A DNA stretch of 64,000 nt from Imbricaverruca yamaguchii (GCA_034440575.1 JAOTOL010001187.1:124001-188000), one strand, 5' to 3'. Shown: positions 11,691 to 22,054, counted from the stretch's first letter. The notes: generated by a model from the sequence alone, not told the origin. Program-made: numbers and translations.

Positions 11691-12532
11691 GGACGACGTC
11701 TCGCCGCTCTGGCTGCCGATCACCGCTGTACGGAGACCAGTGGCAGGGTCGCATGTCACACTACACGGTCATTCATGTGGTCGGCCGCGAGGTCAGTCCG
11801 GGGTCAGTCGAGGGATCAGCACCGGGGTCAGTCCCGGGGCCAGTCGCAGGTTGTTGTGGCCCGAGCTTACCCGAGTCGACAGGGGAGATGACGCTCGTGC
11901 TGGTCGAAAATGGGCCACCCTCGCTCGTGTCACTTTTCATTATCAGCTGTGGCTGGGTGTTCCCGTTCTTGAATGCAGTATTGGTACCCAGATATATGCA
12001 CACATGTTGGGTGTACAGCACGTGCACATCATTATACCAGTCCTAGCGGATCGACAGCTGCACTGGGGCTCTCATCGGCAGCATCCTGTTGGCTGGACAC
12101 ATCAGTGCTCTAATGTCCCCATGAGTGCGGCTTCGGTTCCCAGCGATAATGGCCAGTTATGGGTTTCGTGCCGGAGTGCTGAACGCCCTAGTGCGAAATC
12201 CATCACCGTGACAGTCGCAGCAGGATAACACGTTGCTTCATAGACACAATATCATGCATGGTTTGAGAACATGTCATGGCACTAGATGGTTGCAGTCTGC
12301 AAATAAATGTATACGGAAATATACTCATAGATATGAACGAATTAGCATATCGGCAGCAATCGAATGTTTTGATTCTATTCTTATCGTATACTTTTCACGC
12401 GTTGAAGTACTTAGTGTTGGTTTTGAGCAGCGTGATCCTTTACCCACCAATACACTCACGTTTTAGCAAACATTGCGCAGCTGTTGCATAGCTTCCAATC
12501 AGAAGTGAAGGTCTGCGTTAATGTTCTATCAC
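11691..12532. other. unassigned sequence
   Basis: Small GGTCAGTC-type repeats occur at about 11801-11850. The rest shows no recognisable gene or element, and becomes AT-rich toward 12500. Confidence 0.35.
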
Positions 12533-12727
12533 CAGAGGCGCAGTCAAGGGGGCGGGGGCCCATCCCTCCCTTAGCAATACAAAGGTATCATACATGAAAC
12601 GGGAAATGGTGAGATCTTGACCACTGAAAAAAATCGGTGCACTTCTCGCGCTGGGAGCATTCATTGCTCCCTCGCATTTTGTTTTGGTCGACCCACTCCC
12701 CTGAAGAAAATCCTGGCTACGCCACCT
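12533..12727. mobile_element. small hAT-like non-autonomous element (MITE)
   Basis: The left end reads CAGAGGCGCAGTCAAGGG. The right end, read as reverse complement, is AGGTGGCGTAGCCAGGAT. These imperfect inverted ends resemble the CAGNGGCGTAGCCAGG ends common in hAT-type MITEs of many animals. About 195 bp with no coding capacity. An intact 8-bp target duplication is not visible, so the ends may be off by a few bases. Confidence 0.45.
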
Positions 12728-12918
12728 AACACAAAAAAGTATATTATAATGGCATTGCACGTCAAACTTCAGGAAGGTCAGGTCAAAAAGCTCAATATAT
12801 ATTTACCAAACAGCGGAAGATGTCGACAGTTTATCGAAGGACATACAACAGTGCAATGTGACAGCTTACACAAATAGTCGCAAAAATTTTATTTTTAGAT
12901 TATAACAATAGATTGCAT

Positions 12919-13427
12919 TGTAACAGAGTTTCTAAAAATGCATTGTTTTAACAGGAAAATATGCATACTGGCATAGTACCATAATGCTACCCCGTAACTG
13001 TGGATGCTGTGACCCCGTGAGACGCCGGCGGCTTGCCGGCGGCCCACGCCGCAGCGGCGGCCGGACGTGAGTCAAAAGTCCAATGGCCGCGTTGTTGGGT
13101 CGCCCGCGGGACGGGGAAAGGACACCTAGCGGTCGCCGGGAGCCAGGGCGGTGGCCCAGACCCCCGCTGACAGAGCTCTCTGGACTGTCGAGCGGCGCCG
13201 ACCTGTCGTTCGGACGCCGCAGTAAATTGAACATCTTCCGTCTTTCGGCCACTAAATTAGAACTATTGGCATTTACCGTCTTCGTTGTATGAATTATCGT
13301 CTTTACAGTTTAATTGCCTTTAACTGCACAATACATTGAGTGCAGCATAATCGAACCTTCGGAGTTATCGCGAAGCGCGGTTCGACTGGACTATATCACG
13401 AGCCTACAAGAACGAACCTTCACTACA
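12919..13427 (+). repeat. 5' LTR
   Basis: 509 bp, TG...CA ends, matching the 3' LTR over its whole length with one small compensating indel pair. The polyadenylation hexamer AATAAA seen in the 3' copy is changed to AATACA here (13330-13335). The GC-rich middle gives a shadow open frame that is not a gene. Confidence 0.93.
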
Positions 13428-13428
13428 G

Positions 13429-13443
13429 TGGTGTCCGTGACGG
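13429..13443 (+). other. candidate tRNA primer-binding site
   Basis: TGGTGTCCGTGACGG begins one base after the LTR end and starts with TGG, as a site complementary to a tRNA 3' CCA must. It resembles the tRNA-Arg site TGGCGACCGTGACAG of mdg1/412-type elements with three differences. A second TGGTGCTGTGACTC-like sequence follows about 30 bp later. Confidence 0.5.
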
Positions 13444-13806
13444 CGGATTTTCTACATTGGTGCTGTGACTCAGAGTGGACTTCACCAACACAAACGCGGG
13501 CCTTCAACACGTTGTTCAGCACGGACGGGGAAGGGAATATCGCCTTCCGGACCATTAAGTAAGTCCGAGCAATATCCCAAAATCCTTCCAAAAATACCAC
13601 CTCCGATTTTGGACCACCAATAGAACTGTTAAAAAATTGCATAATCCTGCCGTGTACCTGCTGTGCATCGAGTATTGTACGTGTGACTTCTCGTGTGAAA
13701 TTTGAACCAAACGTGAAACATTCAATTATCCACAAGGTGAGCAAAAATCCCAAACTTTTGTCAGTGATTTTTTTTTTAAAAGAAAGAAAACTTAACGTAA
13801 TTAAAC

Positions 13807-14401
13807 ATGACTGAAATTACCTTTGACAGACTGGCGGACAGCTTCAACACAATTCGATTGGAAATGAGAGCACAGGGAATTGCCCAAAACGCCAAACCTT
13901 TTTTCTGGGTACAGTCAAAATAAGCTGTGTGATTGGATTCGCCAATCGGGTCTCATCGGTTTTGGCATGGACGAAGAATATATGCAAATTATTTGCAAAC
14001 AAACGCTTTCTGGACCCGCAGCCGAATTCATACAACGCGTACTCAGTCAACGACCAAATATGACGTGGACACAAATTAAACAGGTGATGCGAGAGAGATA
14101 CTCTGACCTTTCTGACGAAAAATGTTCCCAAGAGAGTCAGAAAAAGATGAAGCAACATCATGCCGAACTTGTACTAAATTTTGGGGAGAGACTACTCGCT
14201 CTGGCACGTGAAGCGCATACGGACTTGGCAAATAAAGCCACTCAGGAAATGTTGATAGACGTTTTCAATAGAGGCGTCCACAGTAGCTCGTTGGCAAATA
14301 AATTATATAGGCAGCAGTTTCGAACTCTGGAAGAAGCTATCCAATTTGCAGTGAGGGAGCAGAAAGCAAACAGGGTTATTGAGTTGTGTAGGGGTGTGTA
14401 G
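13807..14401 (+). pseudogene. gag: gag remnant (capsid-like region)
   Basis: An ATG at 13807 opens a 38-codon frame that stops at 13921. The similarity continues in the next frame from about 13880 to 14401, so a frameshift lies in the T-rich stretch at about 13898-13903. The second frame has the hydrophilic helical character of Retrotrans_gag capsid regions (GYSQNKLCDWIRQ near its start, and a segment with ALAREAHTDLANKA). Gag would package the element RNA in cytoplasmic particles. Recognition rests on position after the PBS and before the protease, and on general resemblance. Confidence 0.75.
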
Positions 14402-14979
14402 AAAGACGAACCAATGGAAGTTGATGAGAATCATGTGGGGAAAAAGAAGATGTCAGAATATAAAAATTGGACAAACTTGTGTTGGCGATAGGTCAATCAG
14501 TGGAAAAATTAGCGAAACACCCCGTAACAGTGAAACAATCCAATGAGATCCAATCCAACCTCCGCCTCGACCCGGAGTATTTAACTCATCACATCAACGT
14601 TTAACCCGACCGCCGCGAACCTACCCCTCTGTACCCCACTATGAACCCCCTCAGCCACGACCCACGATGGGACCTAGAAATGAGAATGTAGAGAGCACCA
14701 CCAAACCCCGCCTACCGGTGGACTTCAGACGGCAGACTTATCTGTGTCAGGTGCGAAAAAAATTGGTCATATCGGGCGACTGTAACGCTCTTAACCTATT
14801 AGCCAGTCGGAAAACTAACTAGCTCTATCGTGATTGACCACCGCGATAGAGCTGGGAAAATTCAGAAATAGGAAACAAAGAGAAAGACGAGAAACATTTT
14901 TAGGAAGAAGAGGGATCCAGAAAAACGTAAACAAGAACTGGCCCGTGTCCAACAATTTCGCATCAAGGCGAATACACCC
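14402..14979 (+). pseudogene. decayed gag C-terminus with zinc-knuckle relic
   Basis: No long frame survives. At 14743-14754 a Cys-x2-Cys pair is encoded, and the Gly-His expected a few residues later lies in the neighbouring frame after a run of seven A. This fits a CCHC nucleocapsid knuckle broken by a one-base insertion. The rest is Pro/Arg-rich or unreadable. Confidence 0.5.
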
Positions 14980-15363
14980 ATGGCGTGGCTACGTATAGGC
15001 AACCAAAAAGCTTATATGCTAATGGACACTTTGGCCGACATATCATTGATTGCGAAAAAGTTCTTTGACAAAATCGCCGAGAAAAACATTATGAATTTTT
15101 TTCCAAAGGACCGACGAGACTATATTCCACTGATATCCGCCAGTGGACATCGCCTGAAAAACATTGGAGTTGGAACCTTCATGGTTGAGATGAGCAAATT
15201 CCGGAAACCGTTCGAACTTCAAATTGTGGAGGACCTGAAACAGGAATGCATGTTGGGAAATGATTTTTTAACGAAGTTTGGAGCAAAATTGGATTTTGAG
15301 AAAAAGGCTCTCTGCATCGAAGGGAACATGATCCCACTGAGACCACAAAAAACAGACCAGTGA
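14980..15363 (+). pseudogene. retropepsin-type aspartic protease remnant
   Basis: A 127-codon frame in the same phase as the downstream RT. The active-site segment reads LMDTLADISLI (residues 14-24), where retropepsins have DTG; the Gly is replaced by Leu (D16 T17 L18), which should abolish activity. The C-terminal signature LGNDFLTKFGAKLDF is present near residues 91-105. An in-frame TGA at 15361-15363 (context CAG TGA GCA), plausibly from CGA by C-to-T change, separates it from the RT. Confidence 0.85.
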
Positions 15364-15423
15364 GCAGGCGAGCTTATTCGTTCGAGTCAAGGGAAGAATC
15401 CATATGGGACCGTAAATACTGTT

Positions 15424-15888
15424 GTGGAATGTGCAGCCTATATTAACCGAATCCAACTAGTCGATCAGAATTGTCATGTACGCTCATTGGATAATATGCT
15501 GCTGATGTCTGAGGAACCTCGCTTATTCACGGCAGAAGTAGTAGCGAAACCTGATCAACATAAACGCGTACCGGTTCGAATTGTCAACGCCACTATACGA
15601 TATTTCTCCTTGTACCCAGAGCAGGTGATAGCATTCGCTGAGACTATGGCCGACTCGGATTTGGAAAATCTTGTTGACCTGTTCCAGGACATTGACCTGA
15701 AACCGCCAACCGCAGCCTCCAACCCACTCGAGCAAGCCAAACTGACTCACCTGACTGACACTGAGAGAGACAGACTGGAACAGCTGTCACGTGCTAACAC
15801 TGACTTATTTGCCGCGACTGACGCAGACCTGGGAACGACTGATGCCATCAAAATGGACAATGACACTGGAGACAACCCACCGATCTGA
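15424..15888 (+). pseudogene. pol linker between protease and RT
   Basis: Open frame in the RT phase, ending at an in-frame TGA (15886-15888), again consistent with CGA to TGA. It covers the variable region between protease and RT and has no named domain. Its acidic C-terminal part (LTDTERDRLEQL) matches the usual stretch before the RT fingers. Confidence 0.7.
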
Positions 15889-16724
15889 CAAGCTCCTTGC
15901 AAAACGCCATTCTCTCAGCGAAAATATGTTGAAGAACAAATCAAAGCAATGCTAGAAGCCGGAATTATTGAAGAATCAGACAGTCCGTGGGCGGCTCCGA
16001 TAGTAATTGTTCGCAAAAAAGATGGAAGCAACCGTTTCGCAATAGACTTCAGAAAATTAAACAAGGTGACCAAGAAAAACAGCTATCCACTCCACCTCAT
16101 TGAGGACATCCTTGCCTCTTTGGGAGGTGCGAAGTTCTTTTCGTCTTTAGATTTGAAAGCCGGTTATTGGTAAGTTCGGATGTCAGAGGAGAGCATCCCC
16201 AAAACAGCATTCACGTGTTTTCTAGGCCTGTGGAACTTTCGCAAAATGCCGTTTGGCATCTGTAACGCCCCATCTAAGTTCATGGAATTAGTGGATAAGG
16301 TGTTGTCTGGAATTCAAAATCAGTTTGCAACTGACTACATCGATGACATAATAGTGTACTCGAAAACGTTTGACGAACATTTGGCCCATCTCGAAGAAGT
16401 CTTTCGCCGACTACGCAAAGCGAGGCTGAAGTTGAAACTTTCTAAATGTGATTTCTTGAAAGAAAAAGTGCAGTACTTGGGACACGTAGTGTCCGCTTCT
16501 GGCATCGAGCCAAACCCTGAGAACGTTGAAGCTATTCAGCATATGGTAGCTCCGATTAACGTCAAGGGAGTCCGCTCATTCATCGGTATGTGTTCATACT
16601 ACCGATGTTTCATTCCCAACTTGAGTCAAATGTCTGCGCCATTTATACATCTCACGAACAAAAAGGCGAAATTTGATTGGACCGACGAGTGTGAACATAC
16701 TTTCGAAACACTGAAACAAATTAG
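15889..16724 (+). pseudogene. pol: reverse transcriptase remnant (RVT_1)
   Basis: RT of Ty3/Gypsy type in one phase, interrupted by TAA at 16171-16173. The first part includes SDSPWAAPIVIVRKKDGS, FAIDFRKLNKVT and FSSLDLKAGYW (catalytic Asp of motif A). After the stop come MPFGICNAPSKF and the catalytic box YIDDIIVYS, at residues 53-61 counted from 16180. The thumb and connection follow (QYLGHVVSASGIEPNP, GVRSFIGMCSYYRCFIPN). A frameshift near 16722-16775 moves the RNase H part to another phase. The protein would copy genomic RNA into cDNA in the particle; this copy cannot make it. Confidence 0.93.
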
Positions 16725-17197
16725 TTTCCGCACCAGTACTGGCATGCCCAGACATCTCGAAAGACTACAAATTATATACGGACGCCTCACAGACAGCTGT
16801 TGGAGCAGTTTTAGTACAAGAGCATGGTGGAGAGGAACGAGTAATACAGTACCTGTCGAAACAGTTGAACGAAACACATCGTAAACGGGCAACAGTACTC
16901 AAGCAGGCGTATCCGACAGTCTGGTCTGTGCACAAATTACGCCAATATTTGTTAGGATCGAAATTTACCATTTTGACTGATCACCGTCCGTTGACCGTCT
17001 TCAACCTGTCAGAATTCAAGAATCCAATGGTGCAGAGATGGGCTATCATGCTTTCAGAACACAACTGTGAAGTAGCATACATCAAAGGAACCAAAAATGT
17101 AATTGCAGGCCATCTCGGTAGAATGCAGGAATCTGATCAAGCCGTGAATGTAATCGACTCAGACCATGTTCCCATGGGTGATTTCAGCCAAACCTAG
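16725..17197 (+). pseudogene. RNase H remnant of pol
   Basis: In the second phase, a YTDAS segment (first catalytic Asp) lies at about 16778, followed by QYLSKQLNETHR near 16850. Then come YPTVWSVHKLRQYLLG and FTILTDHRPL, the conserved end of the Ty3/Gypsy RNase H (RT_RNaseH family). The frame ends in TAG at 17195-17197. It would remove RNA from the RNA-DNA hybrid during reverse transcription. Confidence 0.85.
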
Positions 17198-17322
17198 TTC
17201 ACAAAACCAGAGGAAGAGCTTAGCAGAGAAGTAAAATTAAAGGACATATTAGTCAAATGGAAAAACATAGAGGAGCTTCAAAAGGCTGATGAGGACCTAG
17301 GAAATATTTTTAAAAATCATGA

Positions 17323-17655
17323 ATGACAAAAGTCACGCAGATTATCGAGACATCGTTTTGCATCGTTATGGAGTTGGACAAGTTCATCTACAAAGTCAGC
17401 GACGGACCTCGCTGTGGAACCTTTCCAGGTTTACAACTATGCGTACCTAGATGTCTGAGACAGGACTTACTGAAGGAAATGCACGAAGGTTTCTTCGCAG
17501 GGCACATGGGACTGGCGAAAACTTACGAAAAGCTTAAATTTAGATATGATTGGCACGGAATGTGGAGGGATATTGCGGCTTATCTTAAAACTTGCGTGCC
17601 TTGTGTCGGGCGTAAAGTAAAGCCAGCCCCTGAACGAGTAAAGCCTTCTAGGTCA
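17323..17655 (+). pseudogene. integrase N-terminal HHCC zinc domain
   Basis: The start of this frame leads into LLKEMHEGFFAGHMGLAKTY and DIAAYLKTCVPCVGRK. The spaced His-His and Cys-x2-Cys make up the H2C2 zinc-binding domain of retroviral-type integrases (integrase_H2C2). In a normal element the rve catalytic core with its DDE triad follows immediately, over about 150 residues. Here the frame passes after about residue 110 into a Pro/Ser/acidic region with no core motifs. Confidence 0.85.
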
Positions 17656-18423
17656 GTCAAACGGGCCGAGGCCGGCCCTGATTACAGTCCCTGTGAGGAT
17701 TGTCCCATGGACGTATGCAGCCCGCCGAGAACAAAGGATGATGAAACCGCTGAGTTCACAAAGCCCATGCCGGGTTCAGTGCAACCACCTCCGGTTGAGT
17801 CTGACCTGCTGGAAAGAGCACCTCTCACCTGGCGAGTGGATGCAGCTGAGCCATCACCGGTAGCAAGTGATACCGAGACAGACATTCATTTGTCTGAACC
17901 AGTTCAGAGAAACAAAAGGCCGTCGCCGTCGACTAGTGAGTCTGACGACGATGCCCCACTTTCGGAATTAGTTGGACGAAACAAAAGACCACTCCCCTGC
18001 TCGAGCGATTCCGAAGATAATCTACCCCTATCAGAGTTACCATAACGCCTAAAATGATCACTACCCACGTCCAGTGATTCAGACCCTGAGAATTCGCAGT
18101 TGCAATTAGCAGAACGATCGAAACCGCCAATTAACGAGTCGGAAGATGAAACTTCGCTTTCAGAATTAGCAAAACGCTTGCAGGATTCGACTGAAAGCCC
18201 AGTAGGCCAGTCCTGGAAAAACGACCTTTGGTGGAATCATCTGATAAAGATCGTCCTCCGTGTAAACTTCAAATTCACGATGATTGCTACTTCCACCGAT
18301 TACGAAGCTGATGTCGACCGTGTCGACGTCACGCCTAATAAAGTTAGCACCTTTGCGAGCTTTGTGGAAGTGCAGAATGAATTACTAAGAAAGCAGATGA
18401 AATTACAAATGATGATGTTCTAG
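17656..18423 (+). pseudogene. acidic Ser/Asp/Glu repeat region in place of the integrase core
   Basis: Continues the integrase frame. It is rich in Ser, Asp, Glu and Pro and contains about four or five units of about 23 residues (about 69 bp) with the pattern LSEL-x2-RNKRP-x-P-SSDSED. A TAA at 18043-18045 interrupts the third unit. The tail, to the stop at 18421-18423, has a short Leu/Gln/Lys helix-like segment (VEVQNELLRKQMKLQ). SD-D/E motifs resemble casein kinase 2 sites. No DDE triad or GPY/F module is visible. It may be a captured or expanded disordered domain, or non-autonomous derivative sequence. Confidence 0.6.
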
Positions 18424-18694
18424 TCTATGCTTTAGTAGAAAGCTGAAATGTTGAAGTGTTGAGTGTACCTGTGAGTTGCCTCAAGTGATTGTGTAATTGT
18501 ATTGTTGGCGCGGTGACGCCACGTCAGGTGACGTGAGTAACGTCATCCTCAGACATGATGATAGCCAGTGCCATTAATGTGATGCGTGTAGCACCACTAT
18601 GAAGGAACCCCTTATGGGCATAATGATGTTTATGTGACGTTGTGACGCCAGCTATCCTGATGTCCAGTGTGACACAGGTCGTTGATTTTACAGA

Positions 18695-19105
18695 ATGTCG
18701 GTGGCCGAAATCATTCCTATCCAGTTCTTCCTCGTACTTAAAACCACTTATGGAACTCCGTTTTTGCCACGCGGTGTCGTATATTCAACCAATGAGATCT
18801 GGAATGTACATTTACCGCTTCATGTGTATGATGTGCCAACAACGCTGAGTGACCTAAACTACACGCTACATGTGTTCGAAAAACGTATACGTCTGTGTCT
18901 CACCGACCACCCGCATTTTCCGTATTCCGACAACGTGAAATCCCAGCTGATCGATAACTTGGAAACACTTAGGATAAATTTAGATGCTACCATCCTGACA
19001 GCCAATTCATTTATTCTGAAAAATTGTAGACCGAAGCGATCCGTCCTACCCTTCGTTATAAATGCTTTCTTTTCGGTTCTGGACCGCTACCGACGCGTAT
19101 CTTGA
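18695..19105 (+). pseudogene. env: env N-terminal part with furin-type site
   Basis: A 136-codon frame beginning MSVAEIIPIQFFLVLKTTYG. It ends with a furin-type RPKR at residues 112-115 followed by a hydrophobic stretch (SVLPFVINAFFSVL). A basic cleavage site before a hydrophobic segment is typical of F-like fusion glycoproteins of errantivirus/Gypsy type. A frameshift near 19075 moves the following helical region to another phase, where an additional stop occurs near 19170. Evidence is motif order and position between pol and the 3' LTR. This is a broken copy. Confidence 0.75.
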
Positions 19106-19399
19106 AGCCGTCCTCAGCCGACTTGATACCTTGGAAAATGAAAAAGACGAAATAATTCACGTCATTGGGTAAAATGTATCACTCATGAACCATACCAACG
19201 CGGAAATACAAACAAACCGCAAGGTGATCAACCGGATCAGCCGTTTGTTGAACAATCTGACCTACCAAGTCTCAAATCTGGAACATACTGCACTGCAAAA
19301 CTTTGAAACTTACATTTCATTCAAAACCAAATTACAAAGGTAACTGAAAACGCTCAAGCCTTCGTTCAACAGGCTAGCACTCAACTTTCGGAATTTCAG
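19106..19399 (+). pseudogene. env middle part (heptad-like region, shifted phase)
   Basis: Read one phase away from the flanking env parts, this encodes a helical stretch with regular Leu/Ile spacing (LEAVLSRLDTLENEKDEI and, after a stop, further Asn-rich heptads). Such a region is expected just after the fusion peptide in class I-like fusion proteins. TAA codons near 19170 and 19340 interrupt it. Confidence 0.55.
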
Positions 19400-19786
19400 A
19401 TGCAACATAGCCTTTTGGGTCATGGCATCCTGCCTCGATCCTTGGTAAAACCAGCTCAACTACTTAGCATTCTTTCGAATGTCACAAATGCCTTACCCCG
19501 CGGAAAAGCTCTACCTTACCGGGTCGACAAAGTCGAGGAGTACTACCAGATCATTCATACCTCACTGACCGTCGTGAACTCCAGTCCCTACGTGACGCTG
19601 CCAATCCCCATTGTAACCATTCCGGACCGCTTCAACGTGTTTGAAATCTTCAATACGAACCTGCCTAGCCAAAATTTGTCTTTGGATAAAACATTTGAAA
19701 CTGGAAAAATGAAGTTCTTTGCCATCAGCCATGACAACACCCGTTTTATGGAGATATCTGAAGATATCCACATATGTTTGCGATAA
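19400..19786 (+). pseudogene. env ectodomain part
   Basis: Back in the phase of the N-terminal part: a 128-codon frame ending in TAA (19784-19786). It contains PLPIP-like segments (YVTLPIPIVTIPDRFNVFEI), common in the ectodomains of insect-type Env proteins, and N-x-S/T sites. It leads directly into the C-terminal part. Confidence 0.65.
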
Positions 19787-19846
19787 CAGCTACTATTTTG
19801 CCATTTTCACAGCGCAGAAAAATTCACAGCGACGTCCGCGTCCTGT

Positions 19847-20446
19847 ATGAAATCATTGTACTTACATGAAACCGACGAAATCAAAACGCAGTGCAAGGCA
19901 CTCGTGTCTTTCAAAAGTACACCGACAGCTTTGAAAGTAAAACGAAATCATTGGCTGATCACTTCAGGATCAACAGTGAACATTCAAATAACTTGTACCA
20001 ATGGCACTTCAGAATTCACCACGACCACCCCCGCACATTTGGTTCGCCTGAACAATTGCTGCTCGATCCTTTCAAAATATTTTCGAATCCCCACGTCCAG
20101 CTCAAAAACGTCTCTTATGGATGTCAATCTAGTGAACTCCTTGCGCTCACAGCTGGTCCAGTTGGTCGAGCTTACGGAGCAGACAATTCGAACCCGGCTA
20201 CCTAGCCTTGACAGCGGCCCCGAGACGGCAGCCCATTTGATGTTATCCGATCTCGACATTCCGGTCTCTCGCTTCAGTTATCAACTGCAGACAAATCGTG
20301 GACTCCGCTACCATGCAGTGTTAGGACATTCGGACTTGATCATTCCTGTGGTACTGATACTGGCAGCCGCAACAGGTGTCATCGTGTATTGTCTTGTGAA
20401 ACGAAAACAGAGTTCTGTTCCCACCTCTCCCACAACACAACCTTGA
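19847..20446 (+). pseudogene. env C-terminal part with transmembrane anchor
   Basis: A 199-codon frame in the same phase, ending in TGA after PTSPTTQP. It contains several Cys (ITCTNGT, NNCCS) and potential N-glycosylation sites. A C-terminal transmembrane segment at about residues 163-183 (LIIPVVLILAAATGVIVYCL) is followed by a basic VKRKQ stop-transfer and a short cytoplasmic tail. This fits the membrane anchor of an env glycoprotein. Confidence 0.75.
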
Positions 20447-20532
20447 ACCCTCCAACCGATCCCGCTCGGGGAAGGCACCATCGTCATCCGCGCTGGCCAT
20501 GAGCCAACGTCAACACGACCTGACAATCGGGC

Positions 20533-20859
20533 GTGACGAGTCCGTCACGCCAGTTGCCACAGGACACCGACCAAAGCACGCCACCCCACGCCGACCCTGC
20601 CGCTGACGACCTGGACTTCGGTATCTCCCGCGTGCTCGCTGTCAGACGAGGCAGTACTGACATGAAATATCTGGTGGAGTGGGACGAATTCCCTCCATCA
20701 GAGGCGACCTGGGAGGAGGTTGCCTACCTCCCAGAGGACCTTCTGTTTCGACTGACGGCCCCAGGTGCGACTCTACCAATGAAAAGGTGCAAGGTGCGGA
20801 CCGAATGGAAGGCCGGGACCGCGCAGTCAGAAGCCGCACACATACATTCACTATGGTAA
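20533..20859 (+). CDS. chromodomain ORF downstream of env
   Basis: Residues about 31-75 form a chromodomain: FGISRVLAVRRGSTDMKYLV, then EWDEFPPSEATWEEVAYLPE. This includes the YLVxW core, the aromatic residues of the methyl-lysine cage and the TWE motif. In chromoviruses this module is fused to the integrase C-terminus and targets integration to marked chromatin. Here it is a separate open frame in the integrase phase, placed after the env anchor and about 700 bp before the 3' LTR. The methionine used is uncertain, because the frame is open upstream of 20533 and begins with a non-ATG codon. It is one of the few intact pieces of the element. Confidence 0.75.
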   Translation: MTSPSRQLPQDTDQSTPPHADPAADDLDFGISRVLAVRRGSTDMKYLVEWDEFPPSEATWEEVAYLPEDLLFRLTAPGATLPMKRCKVRTEWKAGTAQSEAAHIHSLW

Positions 20860-21545
20860 CTAGTGTGACGCTTGCGGCCGCATCACCAACCACGGGACAG
20901 ACGGCCCCTGTGACTCGACGCCCGGAACGGCGGTGCCGAGCGCCGCTGAGGACCCGGTGACTGGAGAGGCGCTGACGAGCGCCGCTGACAACGTAAGCAC
21001 CTCCACTGCAGGCGCGACTGGCGGCCTGAGCGATGACTCAGCCGGTGGCGAGCCGGAAGCCACTGCGTGTGAGCTTAAATCTCGCCTGCGACGTCACATG
21101 GAGCGACGTCGCAGCTGGCGGGGTAGCGACTCCGACCAGTGACCCAATCGCGAGTGAGACACTACCGAGCGTTGGACGCGTGGGAAGGCCACCCACGTTC
21201 CAACGCACCGATCCGGACTGAACGTTTCCAGGACGCCGTGAGCGTTACACAACGTGAACCATTTCTGTGATAGTGCACGCGCGAATAGTGATTTAGAATT
21301 TAAAATGGAATTTGTGTAATTAGTATAAGGTGTAATAACATTGACCAGGGCCATGGGTACCCCGTAAAGACCCCCAGACTAACCCGCGTAGGACCTTAAG
21401 TTGATCAAAGGAACCAGTTTTTAATTTGTTGTCGTATCATGAATGTTTGTTTATTCGTGTGTAATTGTAAACGGCCGTGATTTGTCTGAGTGGAGCTCAG
21501 AATTCAACTGTAAATTGAATTCGATCATTTAGACCTCTGTTGTGT
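20860..21545 (+). other. retrotransposon 3' untranslated region
   Basis: Between the chromodomain ORF and the 3' LTR. No further domain is visible. A clear polypurine tract immediately before the LTR is not seen; the nearest purine-rich string is GAGTGGAGCTCAGA at about 21489-21502, which is weak. Confidence 0.5.
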
Positions 21546-22054
21546 TGTAACAGAGTTTCTAAAAATGTACTGTTTTAACCGTAAAATATGTATACTAGCA
21601 TAGTACCATAATGCTACCCCGTAACTGGGATGCTGTGACCCCGTGAGCCGACCAGCGACTTGCCGGCGACCCACGTCGCAGCGGCGGCCGGACGTGAGCC
21701 CAAAGTTCAATGGCCCCGTTGCTGGGTCGCCCGCGGGGCGGGGAAAGGACACCTGGCGGTCGCCGAGAGCCAGGGCGGTGGCCCAGACCCCCGCTGACAG
21801 AGCTCTCTGGACTGTCGAGCGGCGCGGACCTGTCGTTCGGACGCCGCAGTAAATTGAACATCTTCCGTCTTTTGGCCCCTAAATTAGAACTATTGACATT
21901 TACTGTCTTCGTTGTATGAATTTTCGTCTTTACCGTTTAATTGCCTTTAACTGCACAATAAATTGAGTGCAGCATAATCGAACTTTCGGAGTTATCGCGA
22001 AGCGCGGTTCGACTGGATTACATCACGAGCCTAGAAGAACGAACTTTCACTACA
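21546..22054 (+). repeat. 3' LTR
   Basis: 509 bp, paired with the 5' LTR. It retains a polyadenylation signal AATAAA at 21957-21962. By-eye differences from the 5' LTR are mostly transitions. Confidence 0.93.

Larger units (their letters stand above)
12919..22054 (+). mobile_element. degenerate Ty3/Gypsy LTR retrotransposon with env and chromodomain
   Basis: A complete but inactive element of about 9.1 kb. Order: 5' LTR, primer-binding site, gag, protease, reverse transcriptase, RNase H, integrase zinc domain, acidic repeat domain, env, chromodomain, 3' LTR. Both LTRs are 509 bp, start TGTAAC and end CACTACA; they differ at about 35 sites by eye (about 93% identity), so the insertion is old. 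Flanks are GCAT on the left and GTAT on the right, a possible 4-bp target duplication with one change. Coding regions carry several stops and frameshifts. Gypsy membership rests on RT-RNase H-integrase order and RT motifs. The chromodomain lies after env, unlike the usual chromovirus arrangement at the integrase C-terminus. Confidence 0.93.

Noticed and set aside
13083..13292. Arg/Pro-rich frame repeated at 21710-21919 as a small gene family
   Set aside because: Both copies are the same part of the two LTRs.
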